The notes under the pieces: model-generated
Databases searched by the model: none
What the model saw: only the letters and a program-made list of their open reading frames with translations
What the model was told of the DNA's origin: nothing
Program-made: the position numbers and the translations under genes
Part shown: piece by piece, positions 39,245 to 48,476 of the stretch
Position numbering within the stretch: position 1 is the stretch's first letter
Layout of the letters: each line of letters begins with the position of its first letter
Origin: Inia geoffrensis
Lineage: Eukaryota; Chordata; Mammalia; Artiodactyla; Iniidae
DNA length: 64,000 nucleotides
Reading direction: 5' to 3'
Assembly: GCA_036417435.1 (NCBI GenBank)
Contig: CM070904.1
Span: 63,620,408-63,684,407 of the forward strand

Positions 39245-40428
39245 GAGCAAATAAAATTTTAAGCTTTGTTTAAAGGCTTCAAGTTATTCAAAATAACCCA
39301 AACCAAACCTCTCAGTTGAATTTTTAAATAATAATACCTATGCATTTTTCAGGTTTTCAGTTACTGCCTTGAAAGTATACACATTTAATATGTGTTGTTT
39401 CATTTTAACAAATTAACATGCACATTGAGTACTTTTTAAACTTTGATGAGATTAAATGTATTTAACTACTAATATTTACTAATATTTAACTATTATCTCT
39501 GAAATATAAGAGATATCAAACTTGTGGTTTATATTCCTATGTCATAGGCTGGTAGTTTTTACGCTTTCTTCCTGCATTAGCATACATTCTATGCACACAC
39601 CTAGAATCTAGAACTAGCAGGGAAATATCTGTCATCTCGTATATCTCCTGCTGGTTAAATACTCTCCACTAGGTCATTATCCATATCACTTAAAATAGTC
39701 ATAGAAAATATTTTTCAAATCCCTTCCTGATTATCATCTTTATGAGGTAATATTTTGTAAAATTTTCAGAACAAGAATAGCATTGAACAATAAATCTCAA
39801 ATATATTAATACAAGAGGAAATACAAGTGCCAATGTTTTAAGCATATCTCATGAGCTTAAGGTAATTTATGAAATATTCTGCTTTTAAAGTATATATATG
39901 AAAACATAGGCTATCCAATTTCTTCAAATCTTAAGTTACAGCATATTTTCTATCCAATGAAATCTCTTCAAAGTTGATGAGCTTGTACTCGGTTGACTAT
40001 TTTTGTATATTTGCTGATTGAGTTAAATAATTGTTCTTCCATGTAGTTTTATATCACATGAAATAAGTTATTATAAGAAAGCAGATATGTTTGTTTAATT
40101 TAGCCATGCCTTGAATTTCACTGTTCAATTTTACAGAACATTCAGTAAATTTAGGTTTAAATATATCTAATGTTCTAACTCATGAAAATATGGAGAAATG
40201 ATGTGAAACTGGTGATTGAAGACATCTGTTAGTAGCACAAATGCATTATGTAAAAGGTTTTTTTAAAACTACAGTTATTATTTTGAGAATGATATTAAAT
40301 GGCTGCTAATGAACAGTTCACAGTCATAGCTGCACGCTGCAGTTAGAAATGGGAGAATGAAAATAACTGGTGCAGCTTAAGTCTGTCACTTCTCTAAAGT
40401 TAATTTATATATTTTTTGAATTTGTGTT

Positions 40429-40458
40429 GCAATTATACTCCAATAAAGATGTTAAAAA
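40429..40458 (+). mobile_element. Minimal L1 3'-tail insertion (about 30 nt)
   Basis: The stretch gcaattatactccaataaag plus atgttaaaaaa is identical to the extreme 3' end of the L1 at 6816-8289 (8251-8280). No upstream L1 homology is visible. It looks like an extremely 5'-truncated insertion, although a target-site duplication is not clear. Confidence 0.65.
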
Positions 40459-41823
40459 ATTATAACTTTTATATATTTATAAAATTATACTTTACATTGA
40501 TAGATGTGTCACTTTAGAAATTGTTTAGGATTGTATTACTCTCAGATCTTTATGTTCTAAATCTATGTCATTTATAGAAGTGCTATATCATGTAGGGTCA
40601 ATGATCAATTCTACTGAACTGAACTCCCTCTCATAGTCTAGGGTAAGACACTTCCCCTATAGGTCACAAAAGAGCCGAATATCCTAAAAAAAAAAAGAAT
40701 TTGTGTACATGGTTTAAGGTGAATTTGCTTTTAAAATCATTTGAAAAATCTTCACCAAATGTATTACTTTACTTTGTTTAGTGAAAGCAATGAAATATTT
40801 AAATTTTAGAAGAATCTTAAGCCCATTACTCTCTGGCAATGTAACAATTTTAAACCATAAAAAAATTGTACCTATTAATAAATGACCCCTGCCTGAGAGG
40901 CTTAATAGTTCAAGAAGCCAAATTATAGTAATATTTGAAAGTAAATTATCAGTGTTTTAAGTCACACTTAAATTCTAGTTAACAAAGAATAAGTGGATTT
41001 CAAGAGAATTTAAAGAAGAGGTATTTGTTTATACACTAGCAGTTTAGAGTAATTCAGTAATTGGAGAAGATGAAACTAAAGGTAAACTTGGAATAAAGTT
41101 GGGATTTAGGCAGGTAGAGGGAAGAGCTAGGCAGAGAGAAGAGTAAATATTCCCATCTAAGACAAATGAGAATAAGAGCAGTATTTTTGAGTCACTGAGT
41201 TATGGTTATAAAATATGGTCAAGGCTTCAAAGCTTGGTTGTCATTACTTGTATCACAGTAAAAGTAACAAGTGAGGTTGGAGAGAGGTTAGGGAAAAGAG
41301 AGATACATGTGAAATTAAGCAAGCATCGTTAACTTTTATAATTTAATTGCTAAATATGGACAGATTTCATATAAGTTGTGATTGAAAAGACTGTTTCATA
41401 TTTAGTGAATAATGGAATGTAATTACCCATGGTTAGCTGTTGTCACATTCTCAGCTGTACTGTCCACTTTAACTAATATCATAATCTTTCTTATAATGGG
41501 GAAAAGACTACAAAATAATTAAGTTGCTGGTTAGTGTTAATGGAAAACAAATACAATTCAAATTTATTGATCTCTTGTCATGCAGACCAATATCAGTATG
41601 CTTACACAATTGAATAGTGAGAAGCATAATGTCATATTCACAGTATTCATAGTATGTGAGGTAAAGGCATTTCTAACTAAACCTCTCATACAGAAATCTC
41701 TAAAAGTTGTTGTCAAAGAATTTTTTCTCTTTGGTTTGTTTTTTTCAGATGCAGTAGAAGCTATAAATATGCTATGTACCTTTCACATAAATATTCGCCC
41801 TTTAAAAAACAACATTAACATTT

Positions 41824-42030
41824 GGGCTTCCCTGGTGGCGCAGTGGTTGAGAGTCCGCCTGCCGATGCAGGGGACACGGGTTCGTGCCGCGGTCCGGGAA
41901 GATCCCACATGCCGCGGAGCGGCTGGGCCCGTGAGCCATGGCCGCTGATCCTGCGCGTCCGGAGCCTGTGCTCCGCAATTGGAGAGGCCACAACAGTGAG
42001 AGGCCCGCGTACCGCAAAAAAACAAACAAA
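41824..42030 (+). mobile_element. CHR-type SINE
   Basis: The element starts gggcttccctggtggcgcag and ends gtaccgcaaaaaaacaaac. The target-site duplication aaaaaacaacattaacattt (41804-41823) recurs almost exactly at 42028-42047. It lies about 430 bp upstream of the NAGNAG exon. A reading frame crossing it is fortuitous. Confidence 0.96.
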
Positions 42031-42106
42031 AAAACAACATTACATTTAAAATTCTTCAGTCTGAGCTTAAATCATAAGAGATGTCTGTCTTGTTATATAT
42101 ACACAT

Positions 42107-42118
42107 ATGCATATGCAT
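42107..42118. promoter_or_regulatory. Exact ATGCATATGCAT palindrome (POU-dimer MORE motif match)
   Basis: ATGCATATGCAT sits inside a 16-bp palindrome (42105-42120), 343 bp before the exon at 42461. It equals the published MORE consensus for POU-factor homodimers. It lies in a TA/CA-rich patch, so chance is a serious alternative and function is only inferred. Confidence 0.35.
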
Positions 42119-42460
42119 ATATATCCCAATAGGTTTGGATAAAATTTAGAAATCACTGATGTTTCAAAACCATGATTAGATTAAAATCTTTTTATAGATG
42201 TTCTTTCTTCATAAAGAATAACTATTTAGTTATAGAATCTTAATCTGAGAATTAGTTTACATTTTCTTGACTGAATTCTCCCGTTTCTATCTGTAACTGA
42301 TAAATAAGAATATTTGTATTTACATATATCTATTTATATTGACCCTTCATGCTTACTTCATTACGAAACCTATGTTGGTTTAGTTTAATTCATATTTCAC
42401 TCAATATGTCTAGAATTATGTAAGTAATTGTTTGTATTCTGTAATAACAACCTCTTTTAG

Positions 42461-42552
42461 CAGGTCAGGTTGTTTCTCCTCAGTCGGCTCCAGCCTGTGT
42501 TGAGAATAAGAATGATGTGAGCAGGGAAAACAGCACTGTTGACTTTAGCAAG
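42461..42552 (+). CDS. SLC4A10: SLC4A10 coding exon with tandem NAGNAG acceptor
   Basis: With the first acceptor (cttttag|CAGGTC) the exon is 92 nt. It completes an Ala codon and encodes GQVVSPQSAPACVENKNDVS, then RENSTVDFSK, ending exactly on a codon at AAG|gtaagc, a strong donor. The acceptor is a tandem tagCAG. Using the second AG (exon start 42464) keeps the frame and changes Asn-Ala-Gly to Asn-Gly. The encoded segment is a Ser/Pro/Asn-rich linker in the cytosolic domain. It leads either into the 30-residue cassette at 43539 or directly into VDLHFMKK at 48319. Both junctions are phase 0. Confidence 0.95.
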
Positions 42553-43538
42553 GTAAGCTTTTCTCCCTCTCATTTAAGGAAGCCTCTGACTTATTACTAG
42601 AAATTATCAACCATTTTAAAAGGTGTTGACACAATTTTGTTGCATGCACATTTGTTTTGTTTCTTATCCAAAGCTTGATATTGTTATAGATAATGTTAGC
42701 ATTTAAGTTCACATGTAATGTTCTACCTATTCACAAAACCAAACGTGTAAGTTTTATGCGTAGTCTTCAGGTTTCAGCCACTTGGTGTGATGCATCTCTT
42801 CCAGTAAAAAGGATAACTGGATTTCACAGAGAATTTAACAGAAATTTGTTGTTTAAAACTTTTGCTAGTTTTTTTTTTTTTCAAAATAATTTTTCCTCTA
42901 TTTATGTAAAAGCAAATCATGTAACTTAAGGCTTCACTGTCGTGATTCAGAGAAAGGCATTAGTGTTAAGAAACACTAGAACATAGTAAGACTGAGCAGT
43001 TTTGAATAAAAACATAACAAAAACTGACTGTTGAGAGATCCATCTAATTGGAGACAATTCAGATGAAATCATTTATTTGAATGTATTCTAAGAAAATAAT
43101 GCATGTGAAAATAATGTGCTTTTCTCAGCAAATTCCTGACATCCTATATGTGCTATTGCAGGCAGTGGCAAGCTGACACTCGATCAGGAAAGAAGAGTTT
43201 TAATATTGACCAAAAATAAAGAGAGTCAACACCTTTCTTTATCTGAGTGGCTGAAACAGTAATCACTCCGAGTAATTTGTTTTTCACAAGGTCCTTAGCA
43301 CTCCCAAGGATTGTTAACAGTGGGAGGAGGTGGGAGTGGGAGGCAGCTTATAGGAAGTTGCCTGCATCAAGCTTCTGAAAAGATTAATAGCGATCAGCTC
43401 CTTGCTGCTGTTTCAGAATCCCTCTGCCAGTGCCAAAATGGTCTAGGTCCAGTCCTGTGCATGCTCTCCCTCTGGTGCCTGGTGGAGTCTCTGTGGGAGC
43501 ATGGTGTACCAGCTTAAGTCTGTTAATTATGCGTGCAG
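42553..43538 (+). other. SLC4A10: Short SLC4A10 intron preceding the cassette exon
   Basis: This 986-nt intron is the shortest in the window and has no recognisable transposable element. It carries TGCATG at 42641-42646, 43100-43105 and 43458-43463, and GCATG at 43499-43503. The last 400 nt before the cassette are less AT-rich than the surrounding intron. An alternative AG (ttgcag at about 43156-43161) follows a modest pyrimidine tract, but I see no supporting open exon. Confidence 0.8.
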
Positions 43539-43693
43539 GGGCTGGGAGGCCAACAAAAGGGGCATGCTAGTCCATGTGGGATGAAACAAAGGCATGAAAA
43601 AGGACCTCCACACCAGCAAGAGAGAGAGGTGAGGGCACACTCGGGCTCTGTTTCTACAGTGGTTCAAAGCTCATCTCACTGTATGGAGGCATG
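42641..43693 (+). promoter_or_regulatory. Cluster of (T)GCATG motifs around the cassette exon (putative RBFOX sites)
   Basis: TGCATG occurs at 42641-42646, 43100-43105 and 43458-43463. GCATG occurs at 43499-43503, inside the exon at 43562-43566 and 43592-43596, and 61 nt past the donor at 43689-43693. (U)GCAUG is the RBFOX binding site. The motif position is seen, the regulation is inferred. Confidence 0.5.
43539..43628 (+). CDS. SLC4A10: SLC4A10 90-nt cassette exon (30-residue N-terminal insert)
   Basis: The exon is exactly 90 nt, phase 0 on both sides. It encodes GLGGQQKGHASPCGMKQRHE followed by KGPPHQQERE. I recognise this as the optional cassette of the cytosolic domain described for NBCn2/NCBE, which is included or skipped without frame change. 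The acceptor tatgcgtgcag|GGG has a poor, purine-interrupted polypyrimidine tract, while the donor GAG|gtgagg is strong. That combination is usual for regulated cassettes. Two GCATG pentamers lie inside the exon (43562-43566 and 43592-43596) and others flank it, suggesting RBFOX control. That is an inference from the motif only. The Ala in KGHASPC is Thr in the human protein as I remember it. Confidence 0.93.
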
Positions 43694-44289
43694 TGATTCA
43701 AATATTAAGCCAGTTCAAATGTATTCCATTTCCTCTCCAAAAAATATCTTTTTAAAGCATTACATCTCCATTCATCTGCAAGTTGGAATAAAATTGTCAC
43801 AAACTGCCATACATTTAATTTCTGATGTTCTTCATTTGAAATAGGATCTTAAAAGCAATGACATAAGAAGTTTCTTACTTATTTGTGCAGGCATTAACAG
43901 TATAACAAGAGCACAGTGAACATTCTCAAAAACAGTGATAATAAATCCCATCCTTTCAAATCAAACAATTAGCTTTTACCTTTTTTTAAAGGATATAACC
44001 CTTTGACACTGAATTTTATATCTCTATATCATTTTGCTTTTAGTTGCCTGACCTAGTTCTGCAGCCTTCAAAAATGCTTCAGTACATTTGAAAGAAAATG
44101 AATATAGCCAATTGGAGACAGTGGTCTTATTTTCAGGACTCCTAGAACAATTTGAACTATAGAAGAGTGAAAAATAAATTTTCTTTTCTTTAATCCTTTT
44201 CTTATTGCATTTCAAATCACTGGACTGCTCCAGTTTTTAATGAGAAAGTTAAATTTCTACAGCCCTCTACTCAGTGCCAACCATCTATA

Positions 44290-44540
44290 TCTCTTAGTCT
44301 CTTGTCCATAGCATGGCACATTGCAAAGAACATGCTTTTGAGAAGGAGCATGGGATCCTAACTCTAGCATTTATAAGCTATCTAACCTTGGAGGAGCTCT
44401 CTGACTCCATCTTTCTCATTTGTAAAATAAGAATAATATCTGTTTATAATTTTGGAGGGAAGATTAAGTGAGAGAATATAGAGAGAGCGCCTGGCAGAGT
44501 GTTGGGCTTAGAGCAGATGTTCAATAAAATGTGGCTACTA
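44290..44540 (+). mobile_element. MIR-like remnant, sense
   Basis: ctttctcatttgtaaaataa, gattaagtgagagaatatag and gcgcctggcagagtgttggg follow the order of a MIR/L2-type 3' region. Confidence 0.6.
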
Positions 44541-45359
44541 TTATTATTGTTGTTGTTGTTGATATCAGTGGGAACAGCAGTGTCAGAAGTAAACACTAGA
44601 GCAGAATTTAATATGTTTTGGCCCCCACTGGATCTCCAGTTCCTTGAACAGTGTTTGGGATGTACATGTTGAGTGAATCCTATGAGGTTCAATATAATTT
44701 AAGCCCTCAGCTCTGGATTTTTGGGGGGTTTTTGTTGAAAAACAAAGTAATACTTCTTACCTTATAACCCGGAAGGACAGAGTAGTAGGACTTGGAAAGA
44801 ACAAATGTAATGCATCATTATGGAAACAAACTTTAGTGCCAGATTTTGCAGGCACATGAGTTAAGGTTTTTTGAGCCTAATGATTTCAGTTTGGTAGTAA
44901 ATTTATCAAAGTGAATCTATCAGTTAGTCTACAGATTACTTTGTTTATTTAAATATTTTAAGTTTTAATATGTAGATTCCAAACCCCAGTAGAATTTTGA
45001 GACGTTAAGGGAAAAAAGTCCTTTTTCATTTCATGTGACTCGATCCTATGTTCTGTCTACATTCAAACTATATATTTTTAACCCTTCCAGTGGTTAGGCC
45101 CATCAGACTTATTCGTTTAAGGAGTGTTTGAAAACATGATCTGAACTGTCAGGTTTTTTGATTCCTATAATGCTTTTGAAAAGCAGATGTGTTACGCTTT
45201 TAAACTGACAGGTAGAAGATGGCTATTTTATTATTTCCCAAATGTTGGCGATTTCTTTTATTTCAAATGACTTAAAGAAACTTCCACATTATTTTCTGTG
45301 TAGAAAGAACTCTCTTCTGCCTCAATCTTTAGTATGTGAAATATGAAGAGTTGCATTAT

Positions 45360-45480
45360 TAAATCATAGAATTGTAGGAAACCTTAGAAATCTCATTTAG
45401 AAAGTGAGAAAGCTGAATCCCAGATTAAGAGAGCTGCTCAAGATCACTGGTTGGTTAGTGTCACAAGACCATTTCTCCCC
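45360..45480 (-). mobile_element. MIR-like remnant, antisense
   Basis: tcatagaattgtaggaaacc, agaaagtgagaaagctgaat and caagatcactggttggttag resemble old MIR-type sequence. The evidence is weak. Confidence 0.4.
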
Positions 45481-46009
45481 AGGGAATTTCTATTACTTTT
45501 CTTGTACTTTCTATAATGAGCTTCAGACTTAAGCTTTCTCCCTAAAGACCCATCTGCATTTCTTTCACATCTCAGCGTGTAGCTTTTCCAGACACTTCCA
45601 GTTCCACCATGATCTTCTGTCTAAACTAGTTCCCTAGAGGTAGAATTGTTTCTCATCCACAACTTAAGTATCAAATAACCAGAATAAAGCATCTTTTCCT
45701 TCTTAGCATAAAGGTCTGGAGATCCCAGAAGCATGAGTATAAATCCAGATCCATAAGAGTATAGCTTGATTTCTTCAAGATTCTGTTCAGAGGACCAGAA
45801 AAATTTCCTTATGTTTATTCCATATTTGAGTCCACCTGAAGACTGTCTTAAGGCCGTAGGTCAACCTAATTCCTCAGAGCTGTTTTTGATATTTGTAGTT
45901 TTATAAAAGGTTAAACTGTGGTCCTTAAATGTGATCTTTTGTTATATTAAAAGTTAGGTTGCCAAATAAGGCTCTTTATGAATCGTATGTTACAAATATA
46001 CAGGGCTAT

Positions 46010-46160
46010 CCCAGGAATAATATAATATATAATTGTATAATATAATAACATAATTAGATAATATGTTATATAATCTATTACCCCCAAATATATGACTACT
46101 CCAAGAATAATATAATGTAATGAGTATAATATAATGACTACTCTAGATATATATTATTTA
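46010..46160. repeat. AT-rich low-complexity patch with local duplication
   Basis: Units such as aataatataat recur, and tatgactactccaagaataa is echoed by ataatgactactctag, indicating local tandem duplication in AT-rich DNA. Confidence 0.6.
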
Positions 46161-47170
46161 ACTATAATTTATTACATTTTAAATCAAGATAAATTTGCTA
46201 ATCCTGAAATTAAATTCAGTATATTTAATGCATTTTTCAGTAACAGATATCAATCAATGATATATTAGGTATTGTATAATGCAAAAAATAATATGTAAGG
46301 ACCATGTATTTTCTTTTATAAAATTAAGCTATTTTAGCATACTGGTACTCCTTGATTTAATTAAATTGAATCTTAAAGCAGTCATGTGTATAATTGCCAC
46401 CTGCCTGAGGTACAGACGCTAATAGTTAAGGCTATGGCATTTGTCAAGAAATAAATGCATTCACAGAAAGTTTTCCAGGTTGAACGTAAACTTCTCATTA
46501 GAGTTATGACAAGTGTTACCAATATGACTCACACTGATTATCAATTATAGATTTTCCTAAAAAGCTATTTTCTCATTTTAAATTTTGTTCCAGTGTATTA
46601 ACATTGTATAATTGTTATTTCTATTAGGGGGGAAAACTTAATAGTTTACTTTTTTAGGCTCTGAGAGACTTATTTCCATAAGTCTTTATTATGTTTTTCT
46701 CACAGGGCTAATAGTGTATAGGTATTACGAGCTTACAAATTTGTATTTGGCAGCAAATTTTTAGGTTAAAAACTTTGGAATTTATAATCTTTTTCTTTTT
46801 CTTTAAATAGAACATTGCTTCTATTGGATATTTTTAGTGACGTACTGTGGATTATTTTTATATTTAATCCTTGTGATAAAATGTATACTTCATATAATGG
46901 GTTTCATGTTTTGTGGCTCCCTTATCTTACAGAAAATTAAGTAGTTATAAACCTTCTAAACAGTTGTGCTGTGGTCTTGATTTCAGAAAACAACAAATTT
47001 AATGTAGTCACTAAAGTCTGGCTATGGACATCCTAAGGTATTCCTCCTAAAAGTTTTAATTTTTCTTTCATTTTAAACTGCTGGGAAAAAATATTCTCAA
47101 ATCATTAAATTTGCAGAAGAAATACCTGACCGAAAAAAATGTCTTATTGGCCTCATTGTATTTGCCAGGG

Positions 47171-47331
47171 CTCTTCTCTCTCTCCCTCTCTCCTCTTCTT
47201 CCTCCTGTTAATTTTCCTCTCCCTTCCCCTCCATTTCCTCCTCGTCCCCTCAGCCCGCTCTCTCTTCCTTTTCTCCTTCTCCTTCGTTTCTTTCTCTCTG
47301 TCTCTGTCTCTGTCTCTCTCTCCTCTTCCCA
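47171..47331. repeat. Long polypyrimidine (CT-rich) tract
   Basis: About 160 nt are nearly pure C/T on the + strand, with few interruptions (gttaatttt near 47208, several G). It encodes only low-complexity Ser/Leu/Pro or Arg/Glu frames on the two strands, which are not genes. Such tracts can bind PTB in RNA or form triplex DNA. Confidence 0.85.
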
Positions 47332-48318
47332 CTTTGATCTTTGGTCCCCATTTCATTAACATCAGAGCATAAAAACAATTATTACAGCAGTTAAACTGTT
47401 ATTCTCCCTGCAAACAGGTTTCCATTAAAAGCAACTCAAATGAATTAGAAACAAGAAATAGGCCTTGTAAAATTGACTTTAAAATCACTGCTTGGTTTTC
47501 ACTGAGGCTCTCTGTATGAAAATTGATATTGATGCTTAAAAATATTTTACATTCATTTTCAGACTTCACCCTTTACTCCAAGCATTTCTTTTTGTTAATG
47601 ATGCTTTTGTTTTGTGTGCACTCATTTCAGTCACAGACATTTCATATCAGAAATTCGACAATGGCTCTTCAGCAACTCCAAATGTTAATATTTTTATTCT
47701 TGTTTCCTTTGCTCTGCCATATCTAAATTCTCTGATGAGAAATTAAAATTGAAGATTGATCAATCCAAGTATAGAATGTGAAGGATATAGAACAATGAAT
47801 ATAAAGTTGAAGACTAAAGTCATAATTTATATTATAAGGAGAATCATGATTATATTTCTTTTGAAATAGGCATATTTTGAATATTGATTAATTGAAATGT
47901 ATTGTGCACAAAATTAAGATAATGTACTATGCAAATATTTAAATCTATTGACAAATGTTAGTTAAATTAAGATTAAAGTATATTCATTTAATTGAACACA
48001 TACTCCTTTCTCCCTGAAAATTTCAAGCTTACCGATGCTGAAAAAGAATCTTTTAAAAATATTGAATAGAGAAACTAGAGTATTCAACGTATTAATGACA
48101 AATTGGAAAAATACAAGGTAAAAGAAAAAAGGTTTTTTTTAAAGGGCAAGTAAGATGTTTAACTCTTTTAAAATTTATTTATACTATATTTATATAAGCA
48201 ATATTTATTTAAACTATATTTACTGATGGGTTACCACGTGTGAAATACTGTGCTAGGATATGATTTAACAAATTTTTCCAATTTTGATTTACCTTATTTT
48301 ACTTTGTGATGATCTCAG

Positions 48319-48476
48319 GTTGATCTGCATTTTATGAAGAAGATTCCTCCAGGTGCTGAAGCTTCAAACATCTTAGTTGGGGAATTGGAGTTTTTGGATC
48401 GAACTGTAGTTGCGTTTGTCAGGTTGTCTCCAGCTGTACTGCTTCAAGGACTGGCTGAAGTCCCAATCCCAACCAG
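48319..48476 (+). CDS. SLC4A10: SLC4A10 coding exon, N-terminal domain (VDLHFMKK segment)
   Basis: The exon encodes [40 protein letters not shown] and [12 protein letters not shown], plus two bases of an Arg codon. The segment is highly conserved in the Na+-coupled SLC4 branch and belongs to the folded part of the cytosolic domain. The acceptor is gatctcag|GTT and the donor ACCAG|gtacaa, a weaker site lacking G at +5. The length is 158 nt. It accepts splicing from either the cassette exon (...ERE|VDLH) or the exon at 42461 (...FSK|VDLH), both in frame. No disabling change was seen. Confidence 0.96.

Larger units (their letters stand above)
32604..42460 (+). other. SLC4A10: SLC4A10 intron, largely repeat-poor
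   Basis: The intron runs from gtaact to the NAGNAG acceptor. It contains a long CHR-type SINE at 34666, a GGTA microsatellite at 39216, a 30-nt L1 tail at 40429, a CHR SINE at 41824 and an exact ATGCATATGCAT palindrome at 42107. From 35030 to 39200 and from 40460 to 41800 the sequence is AT-rich and I recognise nothing further. Confidence 0.8.
43629..48318 (+). other. SLC4A10: SLC4A10 intron following the cassette exon
   Basis: The intron runs from gtgagg to gatctcag. It contains a GCATG at 43689-43693, two MIR-like remnants near 44290 and 45360, an AT-rich low-complexity patch at 46010-46160 and a long pyrimidine tract at 47171-47331. There are no young SINEs or L1s. The rest is AT-rich and unassigned. 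Confidence 0.78.

Noticed and set aside
43311..43517. Extra coding exon upstream of the cassette
   Set aside because: The 68-codon frame has no convincing acceptor and donor pair in a usable phase and no family similarity. Conservation data could still change this.
47111..47362. Ser/Leu/Pro-rich and Arg/Glu-rich frames on both strands
   Set aside because: Both are products of the CT-rich low-complexity tract.
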